From: Endozoicomonas_A sp049275935
Lineage (GTDB): Bacteria > Pseudomonadota > Gammaproteobacteria > Pseudomonadales > Endozoicomonadaceae
Length of the DNA stretch: 64,000 bases
Direction of reading: 5' to 3'
Assembly: GCF_049275935.1 (NCBI RefSeq)
Contig: NZ_CP184830.1
Coordinates: forward strand, 1,860,001 to 1,924,000
Shown piece after piece: positions 54,430 to 63,343 of this stretch (positions are counted from its first letter, which is position 1; every line of letters begins with the position of its first letter). The notes below the pieces were generated by a model, which saw only the letters and a program-made list of their open reading frames with translations, was not told the DNA's origin and did no database searches. Both the position numbers and the translations under genes were made by a program.

Positions 54430-56214
54430 ATGAACCCAATTAACAGCAATTCCAGCATAAACAGAGCCTCACCGACACCTGTGCAACCTCAAATGGAGGC
54501 AGCATCAACGGGCGTCAGTGCGGGCAGGGACGTTACTCTGTATCACAACAATAACTCTCCGTTTTTAGATTTGCCCGAATTAACTCATTTGCAAATTATT
54601 CGCTGCCTGGGTTTTCGAGAGATTACCCGTTTAGCAAAGGTATGCCGATATTTTCGCAATCTTGTTAAACAGGTTAACGCTTTAGGAAGAGCATGGAATC
54701 GCCGGTTTCCTTCATCCCATCTATATCAACTAAAGACCAGCATTAAAACAAAAGATGAGCAACAACTCCGTGACTGGTTAGAGCCATTTGCTAATAAGGG
54801 CACTATAGAGCCCCTCATTGAACAACGTAAGAATACTTATTTTCCTGTTCAGTTACTTTTCACCAACAGTAAACTGATGTCGCTATGTAAAGAATTTGAG
54901 TCAGTGGAAAAAGCCGAAATTACCCGTGGTGATATTGTCTACAATGCCAGTTTCAGCTCCGATGGCCAGCATCTGGTCACTGCCAGTCGTGATAATACAG
55001 CGAAAATCTTTGCTAAGGAGGACAATGGCTCATGGAAACCAAAAAACATCATTTCCCATAATGGTCGGTTCTACATCGTCACATTCAGCCCAGATAGCCG
55101 CAATCTGGTGGTCGCCAGTCGTAACAAGGGGGAAATTTATGGCCGGGAGGACAATGGCTCATGGAAACCAAAAGCCACCATTTCTGGCAATGGTCTGGTC
55201 AAATTTGCCAGATTCACTGCTGATGGACGCCAAATGTTGACCGCCAGCACCGATAAAACGCTGAGAATCTATGGTCTGGAGACTGATACATCATGGCAAG
55301 AAAAATACACTAATTACCATAATGATTCGATCAAATTTGCCCAGCTAAACGACGATGGTCGTTATTTATTGATCCTCAGCGTATCTGGCATTGTCACACT
55401 CTATGGTCAGAAGGACAATGGCTCATGGAAAGCAGAAGCCACCATGATTCATAACGGTGAGCTCATATTGCCCAGATTCAGTCCCAATTGCCGTCATCTG
55501 ATGATCAGTGGTAAAGACAACACTGTGGAAATCTATGGTCAGGAAGCCAATGGGTCATGGGAAATAAATACCACCATGACTCATGATGTTCCTGTCCACT
55601 CAGCTCGTTTCAGTGCCGATGGACGCCATCTGATAACCAAAGGTGTCCTTAAGACGCTTAAAATATGTGACCTGCAGGACGATGGTTCATGGCAAGAAAC
55701 AGTCACGATTCTTAATACGGGTGTCTTTTCAACCACATTCAGCGCCAATGGCCGCCGCCTGCTGACCATCTCTAATGATAAAACGATGAAAATCTACGGC
55801 CTGGAGCCCCCCGGATCATGGCTAAAAGAAGCCATCCTTTCTCACAAAAGCGACATCATCTCAGCCGACTTCAGTGCCGATGGCCTCCGTTTGCTGACCA
55901 CCGTCGACAATAAAAAGGCAAGAATCTATGGCCGGAAGGCTGACGGATCATGGGAAAAACAAGCCACTATTGTCCACAAAGGTTACGTCTGTTCAGCCAC
56001 CTTCAGTGCCGACGGTTGCCTTGTAGTGACCGCCAGTTGCGATCACACGGCGAAAGTTTATGGCTTGTGGACCGATGGTTCATGGGTAGAAAAAGCCACC
56101 ATTCGACACGAGTTTTCTGTCGAATCAGCCAACTTCAGCGCCGATAGCCGACATGTGTTGACTGTCAGCGCAGATAACAAGGTGACAATCACTGAACTTC
56201 GGAAAAAAGATTGA
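54430..56214 (+). CDS. F-box/WD40-repeat protein, array copy C (ten repeats)
   Basis: 594 residues, the longest copy: ten WD40-like units instead of nine, the extra length (42 residues relative to copy A) being exactly one unit. F-box at about 44-94. Its repeats have more diverged linkers (TDTSW and PPGSW variants). It ends ITELRKKD. The extra blade suggests repeat gain within the gene. It begins 109 nt after copy B. Confidence 0.85.
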   Translation: MNPINSNSSINRASPTPVQPQMEAASTGVSAGRDVTLYHNNNSPFLDLPELTHLQIIRCLGFREITRLAKVCRYFRNLVKQVNALGRAWNRRFPSSHLYQLKTSIKTKDEQQLRDWLEPFANKGTIEPLIEQRKNTYFPVQLLFTNSKLMSLCKEFESVEKAEITRGDIVYNASFSSDGQHLVTASRDNTAKIFAKEDNGSWKPKNIISHNGRFYIVTFSPDSRNLVVASRNKGEIYGREDNGSWKPKATISGNGLVKFARFTADGRQMLTASTDKTLRIYGLETDTSWQEKYTNYHNDSIKFAQLNDDGRYLLILSVSGIVTLYGQKDNGSWKAEATMIHNGELILPRFSPNCRHLMISGKDNTVEIYGQEANGSWEINTTMTHDVPVHSARFSADGRHLITKGVLKTLKICDLQDDGSWQETVTILNTGVFSTTFSANGRRLLTISNDKTMKIYGLEPPGSWLKEAILSHKSDIISADFSADGLRLLTTVDNKKARIYGRKADGSWEKQATIVHKGYVCSATFSADGCLVVTASCDHTAKVYGLWTDGSWVEKATIRHEFSVESANFSADSRHVLTVSADNKVTITELRKKD

Positions 56215-56352
56215 TGATCGAATGAGCGTATTTTTGCTTACGCAATGTTTTGAACTTCCATTGTAAAACCGAGTCTAACGGATCAAATCCATTTTAAATA
56301 TCCCCTTTAACTGTGGATAAAGACTGACTTTGGAACTACGGAGCAATCAGGG

Positions 56353-58014
56353 ATGAACCCAATTAACAGCCATTCCGGGATACAGGAACCACACCCGCCA
56401 ACACCCAAGCGAAATCGACTGAAGGAAGCTGCAACCGTTGTCTGTAAAGGCAGGGACGTTACTCCTTATTACGACAATAACTCTCCGCTTTTAGATTTGC
56501 CGGAATTAACACAGTTAAAGATTATTCGCTGTTTGGGTTTGCGAGAGATTACCCGTTTAGCAAAAGTATGCCGATATTTTCGCAATCTTGTTAAACACCA
56601 TAACGCTTTGGGAAGAGCATGGAATCGCCGGTTTCCTTCACCACATCCTCTATATCAACTAAAGGCTGCCATTAAGACAAAAGATGAGCAACAGCTCCGT
56701 GATTGGTTGGCGCCTTTTGCTAATAAGGGCACTGTCGAGTCGCTCATTGAACACCGAAAGAATATTCATTTCCCTGTCCAGTTACTTTTCACCAACAGTC
56801 AATTAATGTCTCTGTGCAGAGAATTTAAGTTAGTGGAAACGCTCGAAATTACCCATAGTGGTCGAGTCTATGAAGCCAGTTTCAGCCCCGATGGCCAGCA
56901 TCTGGTAACCGCCAGTAGCGATCACACGGCAAAAATCTACTGCTGGGAGGCCAATGGATCATGGGAAGAAAAAGCCACCATTACCCATAATCGTGTGGTC
57001 TTGTCAGCCAGCTTCAGCCCCGATGGCCGTTACATGGTCACCGTCTGTCGCGATGGCACAGCGACAATCTATGGTCTGGATGATCATAGATCCTGGGAAG
57101 AAAAGGCCTGCATTTCCCATAAGAATTTCCTCAATTCAGCCACTTTCAGTGCTGATAGCCGCCTTGTGTTGACCCACAGTTCCTATAACACGGTGAAACT
57201 CGTTGGTCGAAGGGGCAATGGGTCATGGGAAGTAGAGGAGACTTTTTATAGAAATTGGATCACTTCGGCCAAGCTCAGCCCCGATGGCCGTCACATGATA
57301 ATTCTTAATTCAATGGATCACGTTGTAGAAATTCATGGCCAGTTGGCTGCGGGATTGTGGGAAGTAACATCTACCATCCAACTAAAGGCCCCTGTCTTCC
57401 TGGCCAACTTCAGTGTCGATAGCTGCCATCTGGTCCTCAGCACTCATCGTAATCACGCGACAATAATCTATAACCTGCAGGCTGATGGATCGTGGAAAGA
57501 AGTGGGCACGATAAAACATGATGAGTTGATCAAATCAGCCAACTTCAGCGCCAACTGCCGCCATGTGGTGACCGCCTGTAATGATGGTAAGGCGAAAATC
57601 CATAGCCAGAGTGCTGGATCTTGGGAAGAAAAAGCCTGCATTGAACACCCTGAGGAGGTCACCTCAACCAACTTCAGTGCCGATTGCCAGCATGTGGTGA
57701 CCACCAGTGATGCCATAGCGAAAATCAGCAGCCTGCAGGCCGATGGATCATGGGCACTAAAAGCCCGCATTGTCCATCCGGGTGAGGTCGTCTCAGCCAC
57801 CTTCAGTGCCGATGCTTGCCATGTGTTGACCGCCAGTGTCGATGGTGTAGTGAAAATTTATGGTCTCGAGACCAACGGGTCATGGCTGAAAAAAGCCGTC
57901 ATTCAAAAAGAGACAGAACTCACCGCAGCCAGTTTTAGCCCCGACAGCCGAAATGTGATGACCGTCTGTAAAGATAACACGGTGAGAATCACTGAACTTC
58001 GGAAGAAGAATTGA
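56353..58014 (+). CDS. F-box/WD40-repeat protein, array copy D
   Basis: 553 residues. It differs from copies A-C at the N-terminus (SGIQEPHPPTPKRNRLKEAATVVCKGRDVTPYYDNN), a feature shared with copies E and H. F-box near 46-96, then nine WD40-like units, one with RSW in place of GSW. One codon (PHP for PH) is inserted after the F-box. The middle repeats match copy E very closely, so D and E are recent duplicates. Confidence 0.85.
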   Translation: MNPINSHSGIQEPHPPTPKRNRLKEAATVVCKGRDVTPYYDNNSPLLDLPELTQLKIIRCLGLREITRLAKVCRYFRNLVKHHNALGRAWNRRFPSPHPLYQLKAAIKTKDEQQLRDWLAPFANKGTVESLIEHRKNIHFPVQLLFTNSQLMSLCREFKLVETLEITHSGRVYEASFSPDGQHLVTASSDHTAKIYCWEANGSWEEKATITHNRVVLSASFSPDGRYMVTVCRDGTATIYGLDDHRSWEEKACISHKNFLNSATFSADSRLVLTHSSYNTVKLVGRRGNGSWEVEETFYRNWITSAKLSPDGRHMIILNSMDHVVEIHGQLAAGLWEVTSTIQLKAPVFLANFSVDSCHLVLSTHRNHATIIYNLQADGSWKEVGTIKHDELIKSANFSANCRHVVTACNDGKAKIHSQSAGSWEEKACIEHPEEVTSTNFSADCQHVVTTSDAIAKISSLQADGSWALKARIVHPGEVVSATFSADACHVLTASVDGVVKIYGLETNGSWLKKAVIQKETELTAASFSPDSRNVMTVCKDNTVRITELRKKN

Positions 58015-58030
58015 TAATCGAATGATTGCT

Positions 58031-58193
58031 AAGTACCTGGCCAGTTGGTTTCGCATATTCTGGCGAGTGGATTTTTTCATCCTTCAAGGTGCAACGACGG
58101 GCGCGTAGCCATAGCTACGCAACCAGAGTTGGAACGCAGAAGGGTGGAAAAAGCCGCCGTCAAGAATATGCGAAACCAACTGGTTAGGTACTT
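58031..58193. mobile_element. 163-bp inverted-repeat element between copies D and E
   Basis: Ends of about 32 bp are near-perfect inverted repeats (AAGTACCTGGCCAGTTGGTT... and ...AACCAACTGGTTAGGTACTT, with two or three mismatches). Inside is a hairpin GCGTAGCcataGCTACGC. The neighbouring gap between copies E and F has the same flanks (..AATGAT, then ATTAGTTCCACTGACC) without it, which serves as an empty site. No transposase. MITE-like. Confidence 0.75.
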
Positions 58194-58322
58194 ATTAGTT
58201 CCACTGACCTCAATCTTTTTTGAACTTCCACTATAAAACCGACTCCAACAGATCAAATCCATTTTAAATGTCCCTTTTAACTGTGGAGAAAGACTGACTT
58301 TGGAGCTACGGAGCAATCAGGG

Positions 58323-59981
58323 ATGAACCCAATTAACAGCCATTCAGGGATACAGGAACCACTCCCGCCAACACCCAAGCGAAATCGACTGAAGGAAGCT
58401 GCAACGGTTGTCTGTACCGGTAGGGACGTTACGCCTTATTACGACAATAACTCTCCGCTTTTAGATTTGCCGGAATTAATACAGTTAAAGATTATCCGCT
58501 GTTTGGGTTTACGAGAGATTACCCGTTTAGCAAAAGTATGCCGATATTTTCGAAATCTTGTTAAACAAAATAACGCTTTGGGAAGAGCATGGAATCGCCG
58601 GTTTCCTTCACCACATCTAGATCAACTAAAGGCTGCCATTAAGACAAAAGATGAGCAACAGCTCCGTGATTGGTTGGCGCCTTTTGCTAATAAGGGCACT
58701 GTCGAGTCGCTCATTGAACACCGAAAGAATATTCATTTCCCTGTTCAGTTACTTTTCACCAACAGTCAATTAATGTCTCTGTGCAGAGAATTTGAGTTAG
58801 TGGAAACGCTCGAAATTACCCATGGTGCTGGAGTCAATGAAGCCAGTTTCAGCCCCGATGGCCGGCATCTGGTAACCGCCAGTAGCGATCACACAGCGAA
58901 AATCTACTGCTGGGAGGCCAATGGATCATGGCAAGAAAAAGCCACCATTACCCATGATCGTTTGGTCTTGTCAGCCAGCTTCAGCCCCGATGGCCACTTT
59001 CTGGTCTCTGTCTGTCAGGATGGCACAGCGAAAATCTATGGTCTGGAGGACAACGGATCCTGGGAAGAAAAGGCCTGCATTTCCCATAAGAATTACCTCA
59101 ATTCAGCCACTTTCAGTGCTGATAGCCGCCGTGTGGTGACCCACAGTTCCTATAACACGGTGAAAATCATTGCTCGGAGGGACAATGGATCATGGGAAGT
59201 AAAGGAGTTTTGTCATGGAAATCAAATCTATTCGCCCAAGCTCAGCCCCGATGGCCGTCACATGGCAATTCTTCATATTATGGATAATGTTGTAGAAATT
59301 CATGGCCAGCTGGCCGAGGGATTATGGGTAGTAACATCCATTATTCAACCAGAGGCCAATGCTTTCCAGGCCAACTTCAGCGCCGATAGCTGCCATCTGG
59401 TCCTCAGCACTTATAGTAATCACGCGGCAATAATCTTTAACCTGCAGGCTGATGGATCGTGGAAAGAAATGGACACGATAAAACATGATGAGTTGATCAA
59501 ATCAGCCAACTTCAGCGCCGACTGCCGCCATGTGTTGACCGTCTATAAAGGTGGTATGGTGAAAATCCATAGCCAGAACGCTGGATCATGGGGAGAAAAA
59601 GCACGCGTTGAACACTCTGAGGAGGTCATCTCAGCGAGCTTCAGTGCCGATTGCCAGCATGTGGTGACCATCAGTGATGCTATAGCGAAAATCAGCAGCC
59701 TGCAGGCCGATGGATCATGGGCACTAAAAGCCCGCATTGTCCATCAGGATGAGGTTGTCTCAGCCACCTTCAGTGCCGATGCTTGCCATGTGTTGACCGC
59801 CAGTATCGATGGTGTAGTGAAAATTTATGGTCTGGAGATTAGTGAGTCATGGCTGCAAAAAGCCGTCATTCAAAAAGGGACAGAACTCACCGCAGCCAGT
59901 TTCAGCCCCGATAGCCGGAATGTGATGACCCTGGGTGATTATAAAAAGGTAAGAATCACTGAACTTCGGAAGAAGAATTGA
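58323..59981 (+). CDS. F-box/WD40-repeat protein, array copy E
   Basis: 552 residues; nine WD40 units following the F-box. Its first 219 codons are nearly identical to the partial copy H at the window's end (I count four base differences, all early and all amino-acid changing). It has the D-type N-terminus (SGIQEPLPPTPKRNRLKEAATVVCTG). One cysteine-bearing unit reads IYCWEANGSW. It ends ITELRKKN, as does copy D. It follows the inverted-repeat element. Confidence 0.85.
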   Translation: MNPINSHSGIQEPLPPTPKRNRLKEAATVVCTGRDVTPYYDNNSPLLDLPELIQLKIIRCLGLREITRLAKVCRYFRNLVKQNNALGRAWNRRFPSPHLDQLKAAIKTKDEQQLRDWLAPFANKGTVESLIEHRKNIHFPVQLLFTNSQLMSLCREFELVETLEITHGAGVNEASFSPDGRHLVTASSDHTAKIYCWEANGSWQEKATITHDRLVLSASFSPDGHFLVSVCQDGTAKIYGLEDNGSWEEKACISHKNYLNSATFSADSRRVVTHSSYNTVKIIARRDNGSWEVKEFCHGNQIYSPKLSPDGRHMAILHIMDNVVEIHGQLAEGLWVVTSIIQPEANAFQANFSADSCHLVLSTYSNHAAIIFNLQADGSWKEMDTIKHDELIKSANFSADCRHVLTVYKGGMVKIHSQNAGSWGEKARVEHSEEVISASFSADCQHVVTISDAIAKISSLQADGSWALKARIVHQDEVVSATFSADACHVLTASIDGVVKIYGLEISESWLQKAVIQKGTELTAASFSPDSRNVMTLGDYKKVRITELRKKN

Positions 59982-60126
59982 TGATCGAATGATGGGTATT
60001 AGTTCCACTGACCTCAATCTTTTTTGAACTTCCACTATAAAAGCGACTCCAACAGATTGAATGCTTTTTAAATAACCTTTCCAGGCGAGAATAAAGACCG
60101 ACTTTGGAGCTACGGAGTAATGAGGG

Positions 60127-60753
60127 ATGAACCCAATTAACAGCCATTCCGGGATACACGAATCACTCCCGCCAACACCTGTGCAGCATCAACTGGAGGA
60201 AGCACCAACGGGTGTCAGTGCAGGTAGGGACGTTACTCTATATCACAACAATAACTCTCCGATTTTAGCTTTGCCCGAATTAACACAGTTAAAGATTATT
60301 CGATGCCTGGATTTTCGAGAGATTACCCGTTTAGCCAAGGTATGCCGATATTTTCGCGATTTTGTTAAACAAAACAGAGCTCTGGAAAGTGCATGGGATC
60401 GCCGGTTTCCTTCACCACATCTTTATCAACTAAAGGCCGCAATTAAGACAAAAGACGAGCAACAGCTCCGTGATTGGTTGCAGACGTTTGCAAATTCAGA
60501 AACTATCGAGTCACTCATTAAACAAAGAAAGAGTTCTTATTTTCCTGTTCAGTTACTTTTCAGCAACAGTAAACTGATGTCTGAATGTAAAAAATTCAAG
60601 TTAGTGGAAAAAGCCAAAATTACTCATTCCTTCAATTTAAGCACAGCCACCTTCAGCGTCGATGGCCTCGGTGTGTTGACTGCCAACGAGCTCAAGCGAT
60701 CTGTTCTTCACACAAATACACCCTGCGTACATTTCTCGGAAATTTTTTGTTAG
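60127..60753 (+). pseudogene. truncated F-box protein, array copy F
   Basis: Keeps the N-terminus (GVSAGRDVTLYHNNNSP), the F-box (LPELTQLKIIRCLDFREITRLAKVCRYF), the linker and the beginning of the first WD40 unit (STATFSVDGLGVLTANE). From about 60690 the sequence departs abruptly into AT-rich DNA and stops after about 20 unrelated residues. All other WD40 units are missing. An F-box-only product of 208 residues could still be made; whether it works, for instance as a dominant binder, is open. Confidence 0.75.
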
Positions 60754-60870
60754 CCATTATTACACATTTGTTAGCAATTATTTGGTACTAGAAAGATCTT
60801 TAGGGCTATGTTTTGCTAATGTGAGCATTTTAGATTCTTAACAGCCTAATAAGGGAAAAGGGAAAAGGGC

Positions 60871-62250
60871 ATGTATCAAGTAGTAAAACCAATTGTACCG
60901 CCAGGGGCACATATTCTAACGCAGTCCAAAATGGAGCAAGAGAGTCCATCTGTAAAAAAGGATGATATAAAGTATCTTCCTTGCGCAGTAGAACACACAG
61001 GAAATTATTTTGGGACTAAGGATCTTTCATCAAGATGCATTTCTCCGGTTATGAACGAAAAAGACAATGATGATTTCTACGTCCACCTTGCGAAAAACAT
61101 CGTCTTCACTCTCGACCGAACTTATTTTGATTCAATCGATGAATTATCCTGGAGAAATATCGCTGATAGTTTAAAGTTTTCAGGCATAGATACATTAGAG
61201 AAAGCTACTGCTATGGATTTGAAGGTATGTCCTCCATGTCCAGTATTTCATACATGGGCAGCGCTGCATGGCACCACCATATTTGATGGCAAAAATAATC
61301 CTGAAAGATTTAACGGATTGAATTATGTCCAAAGAATATTGAAAGAAGGAACCGAACTCAGTAAAAATGATATCCCACTGTTTATAGTATTTTCTGACAA
61401 GGCGCTTAAAGAATCCCAAATCAATGAGATGAAAGCCAGTTTCAAAGATCATGATAATATCTTATGTATCTCTCTTGAAACAGACCTGCAGTTAAAATTT
61501 CCCAAGGAATTAGATTGGCATACTGCATATATGGGTTTCATGTTTATGGATTGCATCAGAATTGTTGTATCTCAACACATTACCAAGACTATAAACTTTT
61601 GTATAGATAAGGCTAAATCTGAAAACAAAATTAATCTGGCTAATCGTTTTGAAAAACTCGGAACCAATTTTTTGTTTTATTCAGACATTGATAATCAATG
61701 GCTATCGAAACCACCTTATATAATAGCTAGCCATGGCATGTTTACTCAACCAACATTGTCAGAGACCCTGCCACTCTACGGTATAAAAGATTGCGATGCA
61801 GATAAATTATTTGATGATGATAAATCGATTTTAACCAGACACAGGTCGTTTTTCTCTGACTTTCCTTACCATAATACAGGTAGAACAGTAACATGGTCTT
61901 CAGACAAAGCGAAAAATCTATTTGACTATATTTTAAGTGGTGAAGCAGAATCTAATTTTAAACATCTATCAAATCAGATTGCACATATTTCATCTAAATT
62001 CAATTATCTATTACGCATTGACAAAGGAGTTTCCTGGAAAGGTGATAATAGTTGTTTTTTTGTAGCAGATCATTCTAAAGACGTTTTTTATAGGGGCGCT
62101 TCAAAGAGAGTCAGCGTTATAGACCTCCATGAAAAGCCAGATGGTAAATGTGCTAATCCAGACCCATATTACAGAGAAGCACACAGTCTCGTTGGAATGC
62201 AATTACTCAAGTATTATTCTCATGGACATGATTTCACTTGGTGGCATTAA
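60871..62250 (+). CDS. unknown protein in AT-rich insertion within the array
   Basis: 459 residues that I do not recognise. There is no signal peptide or membrane segment. Visible features: CPPCP near residue 115, a DxD in FYSDIDNQW near 271, several other acidic clusters (DCDADKLFDDDKS near 308) and a C-terminal YYSHGHDFTWWH. The base composition is much more AT-rich than the copies around it. It sits where copy F loses its WD40 part, so the segment arrived by insertion or recombination. A glycosyltransferase-like or toxin-like enzyme is possible from the DxD, but this is weak. Confidence 0.6.
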   Translation: MYQVVKPIVPPGAHILTQSKMEQESPSVKKDDIKYLPCAVEHTGNYFGTKDLSSRCISPVMNEKDNDDFYVHLAKNIVFTLDRTYFDSIDELSWRNIADSLKFSGIDTLEKATAMDLKVCPPCPVFHTWAALHGTTIFDGKNNPERFNGLNYVQRILKEGTELSKNDIPLFIVFSDKALKESQINEMKASFKDHDNILCISLETDLQLKFPKELDWHTAYMGFMFMDCIRIVVSQHITKTINFCIDKAKSENKINLANRFEKLGTNFLFYSDIDNQWLSKPPYIIASHGMFTQPTLSETLPLYGIKDCDADKLFDDDKSILTRHRSFFSDFPYHNTGRTVTWSSDKAKNLFDYILSGEAESNFKHLSNQIAHISSKFNYLLRIDKGVSWKGDNSCFFVADHSKDVFYRGASKRVSVIDLHEKPDGKCANPDPYYREAHSLVGMQLLKYYSHGHDFTWWH

Positions 62251-62398
62251 ACATTCAAGCAGGAGACCTCTACCTGGTTGTTTTGATCAGATTTTAACGG
62301 ATCGGCCCCGAAATTTTCTTTCCAAATTCGTGAAATCAGCTCTTTGATCTATTGGCGCTCTGCGGTAAAGATTTCACTGTGACACTCCCAGCCCTGTC

Positions 62399-62549
62399 GA
62401 GGGTGTCGCAAAAGGTCAATTAAAACGCTTCAAGCTTCAAACCGTCATCTCCGCGAAGGCGGAGATCCACTGCTCGTGGTGGGTTCCCGCCTGCGCGGGA
62501 ACGACGATCTTGATATATCCTGCTGACCATACCCTTTTGCGACACCCTC
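62399..62549. mobile_element. MITE copy 3 (151 bp) with target duplication
   Basis: Perfect 17-bp inverted ends GAGGGTGTCGCAAAAGG / CCTTTTGCGACACCCTC, flanked by 4-bp direct repeats TGTC (62395-62398, 62550-62553). It is the shortest and has an interior different from copies 1 and 2 apart from GCGAAGGCGGAGATCCA-like and CGCCTGCGCGGGAA-type dyads. It lies between the unknown gene and remnant copy G. Confidence 0.85.
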
Positions 62550-62606
62550 TGTCAGGCAAGGGTTTACGGCGATTTTGCTAACTTTGGGGTTTTGAATGAG
62601 TCAGGC

Positions 62607-63194
62607 GTGAACCCTCTGAACAACAATTACAACAATGAGGGTTCACTCCCGCCACCACCCAGGGGAGCTCACTGGAGGAAGGCGCAACGGGCGTCTGTGC
62701 AAGCAGGGACGTCAATGTCTATAACCAATCGCCATTCCTCCGTTTACCCTACGAAACAAAATCGTTGATTATTCGCTATTTGGGTTTTCGAGAGATTACC
62801 CGTTTAGCAAAGGTATGCCGATATTTTCACGATCTTGTTAGACAAACACCGCCGTGCCGATTGCCAGCATTGGTTGACCATCGGTGCTGATGCCACAGCG
62901 AAAATCCATAGCCTGCAAACCGATGGCTCATGGCAACCGAAAGCCAACATCGTCCATCAGAATAAGATCCTCTCAACTGCCTTCAGTCCCGACGCTTGCC
63001 ATCTGGTGACCACCAGTGACGATGGTATGGTGAGAATTCTTGGCCAGCAGGCCAATGGATCATGGCTGCAAAAAACAGCCGTTCGCAACAGAATACGATT
63101 CACCAAAGCCAGCTTCAGCGCCGATAGCCGAAATGTGGTGGCCATCAGTCATGAATGCCCGCTGAGAATCACTGAACTATGGAAGAAAGATTGA
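62607..63194 (+). pseudogene. collapsed F-box/WD40 remnant, array copy G
   Basis: A GTG (62607) opens the usual N-terminus (NPLNNN...), but a frameshift near 62665-62680 breaks it. The F-box is still readable in another frame up to KVCRYFHDLVRQ. At about 62845 the sequence jumps directly into the last two and a half WD40 units (ADCQHWLTIGADATAKIHS... to ITELWKKD), in a further frame. Its C-terminus is closest to copy A (both end LWKKD). An internal deletion of over 1 kb, plus frameshifts, makes this a dead copy. Confidence 0.8.
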
Positions 63195-63343
63195 TGATCG
63201 AATGAGCGTATTTTTGCTTAGTCCAAGTGACTGCAATGTTTTGAACTTTCATTGTAGAACCGACTCCAACAGATCAAATCCATTTTAAATGTCCCTTTTA
63301 ACTGTGGAGAAAGACTGACTTTGGAGCTAAGGAGCAATCAGGG

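Noticed and set aside
55581..55769. Minus-strand frames within the WD40 genes (also 57468-57800 and 59543-59737)
   Set aside because: Repeat-driven antisense shadows that recur at matching places in each paralog.
58045..58236. Plus-strand 63-codon frame between copies D and E
   Set aside because: Contained largely in the 163-bp inverted-repeat element; no start context.
62835..63194. Stand-alone 119-residue WD40 protein
   Set aside because: It starts at a TTG in the middle of F-box-derived sequence and is the tail of collapsed copy G.
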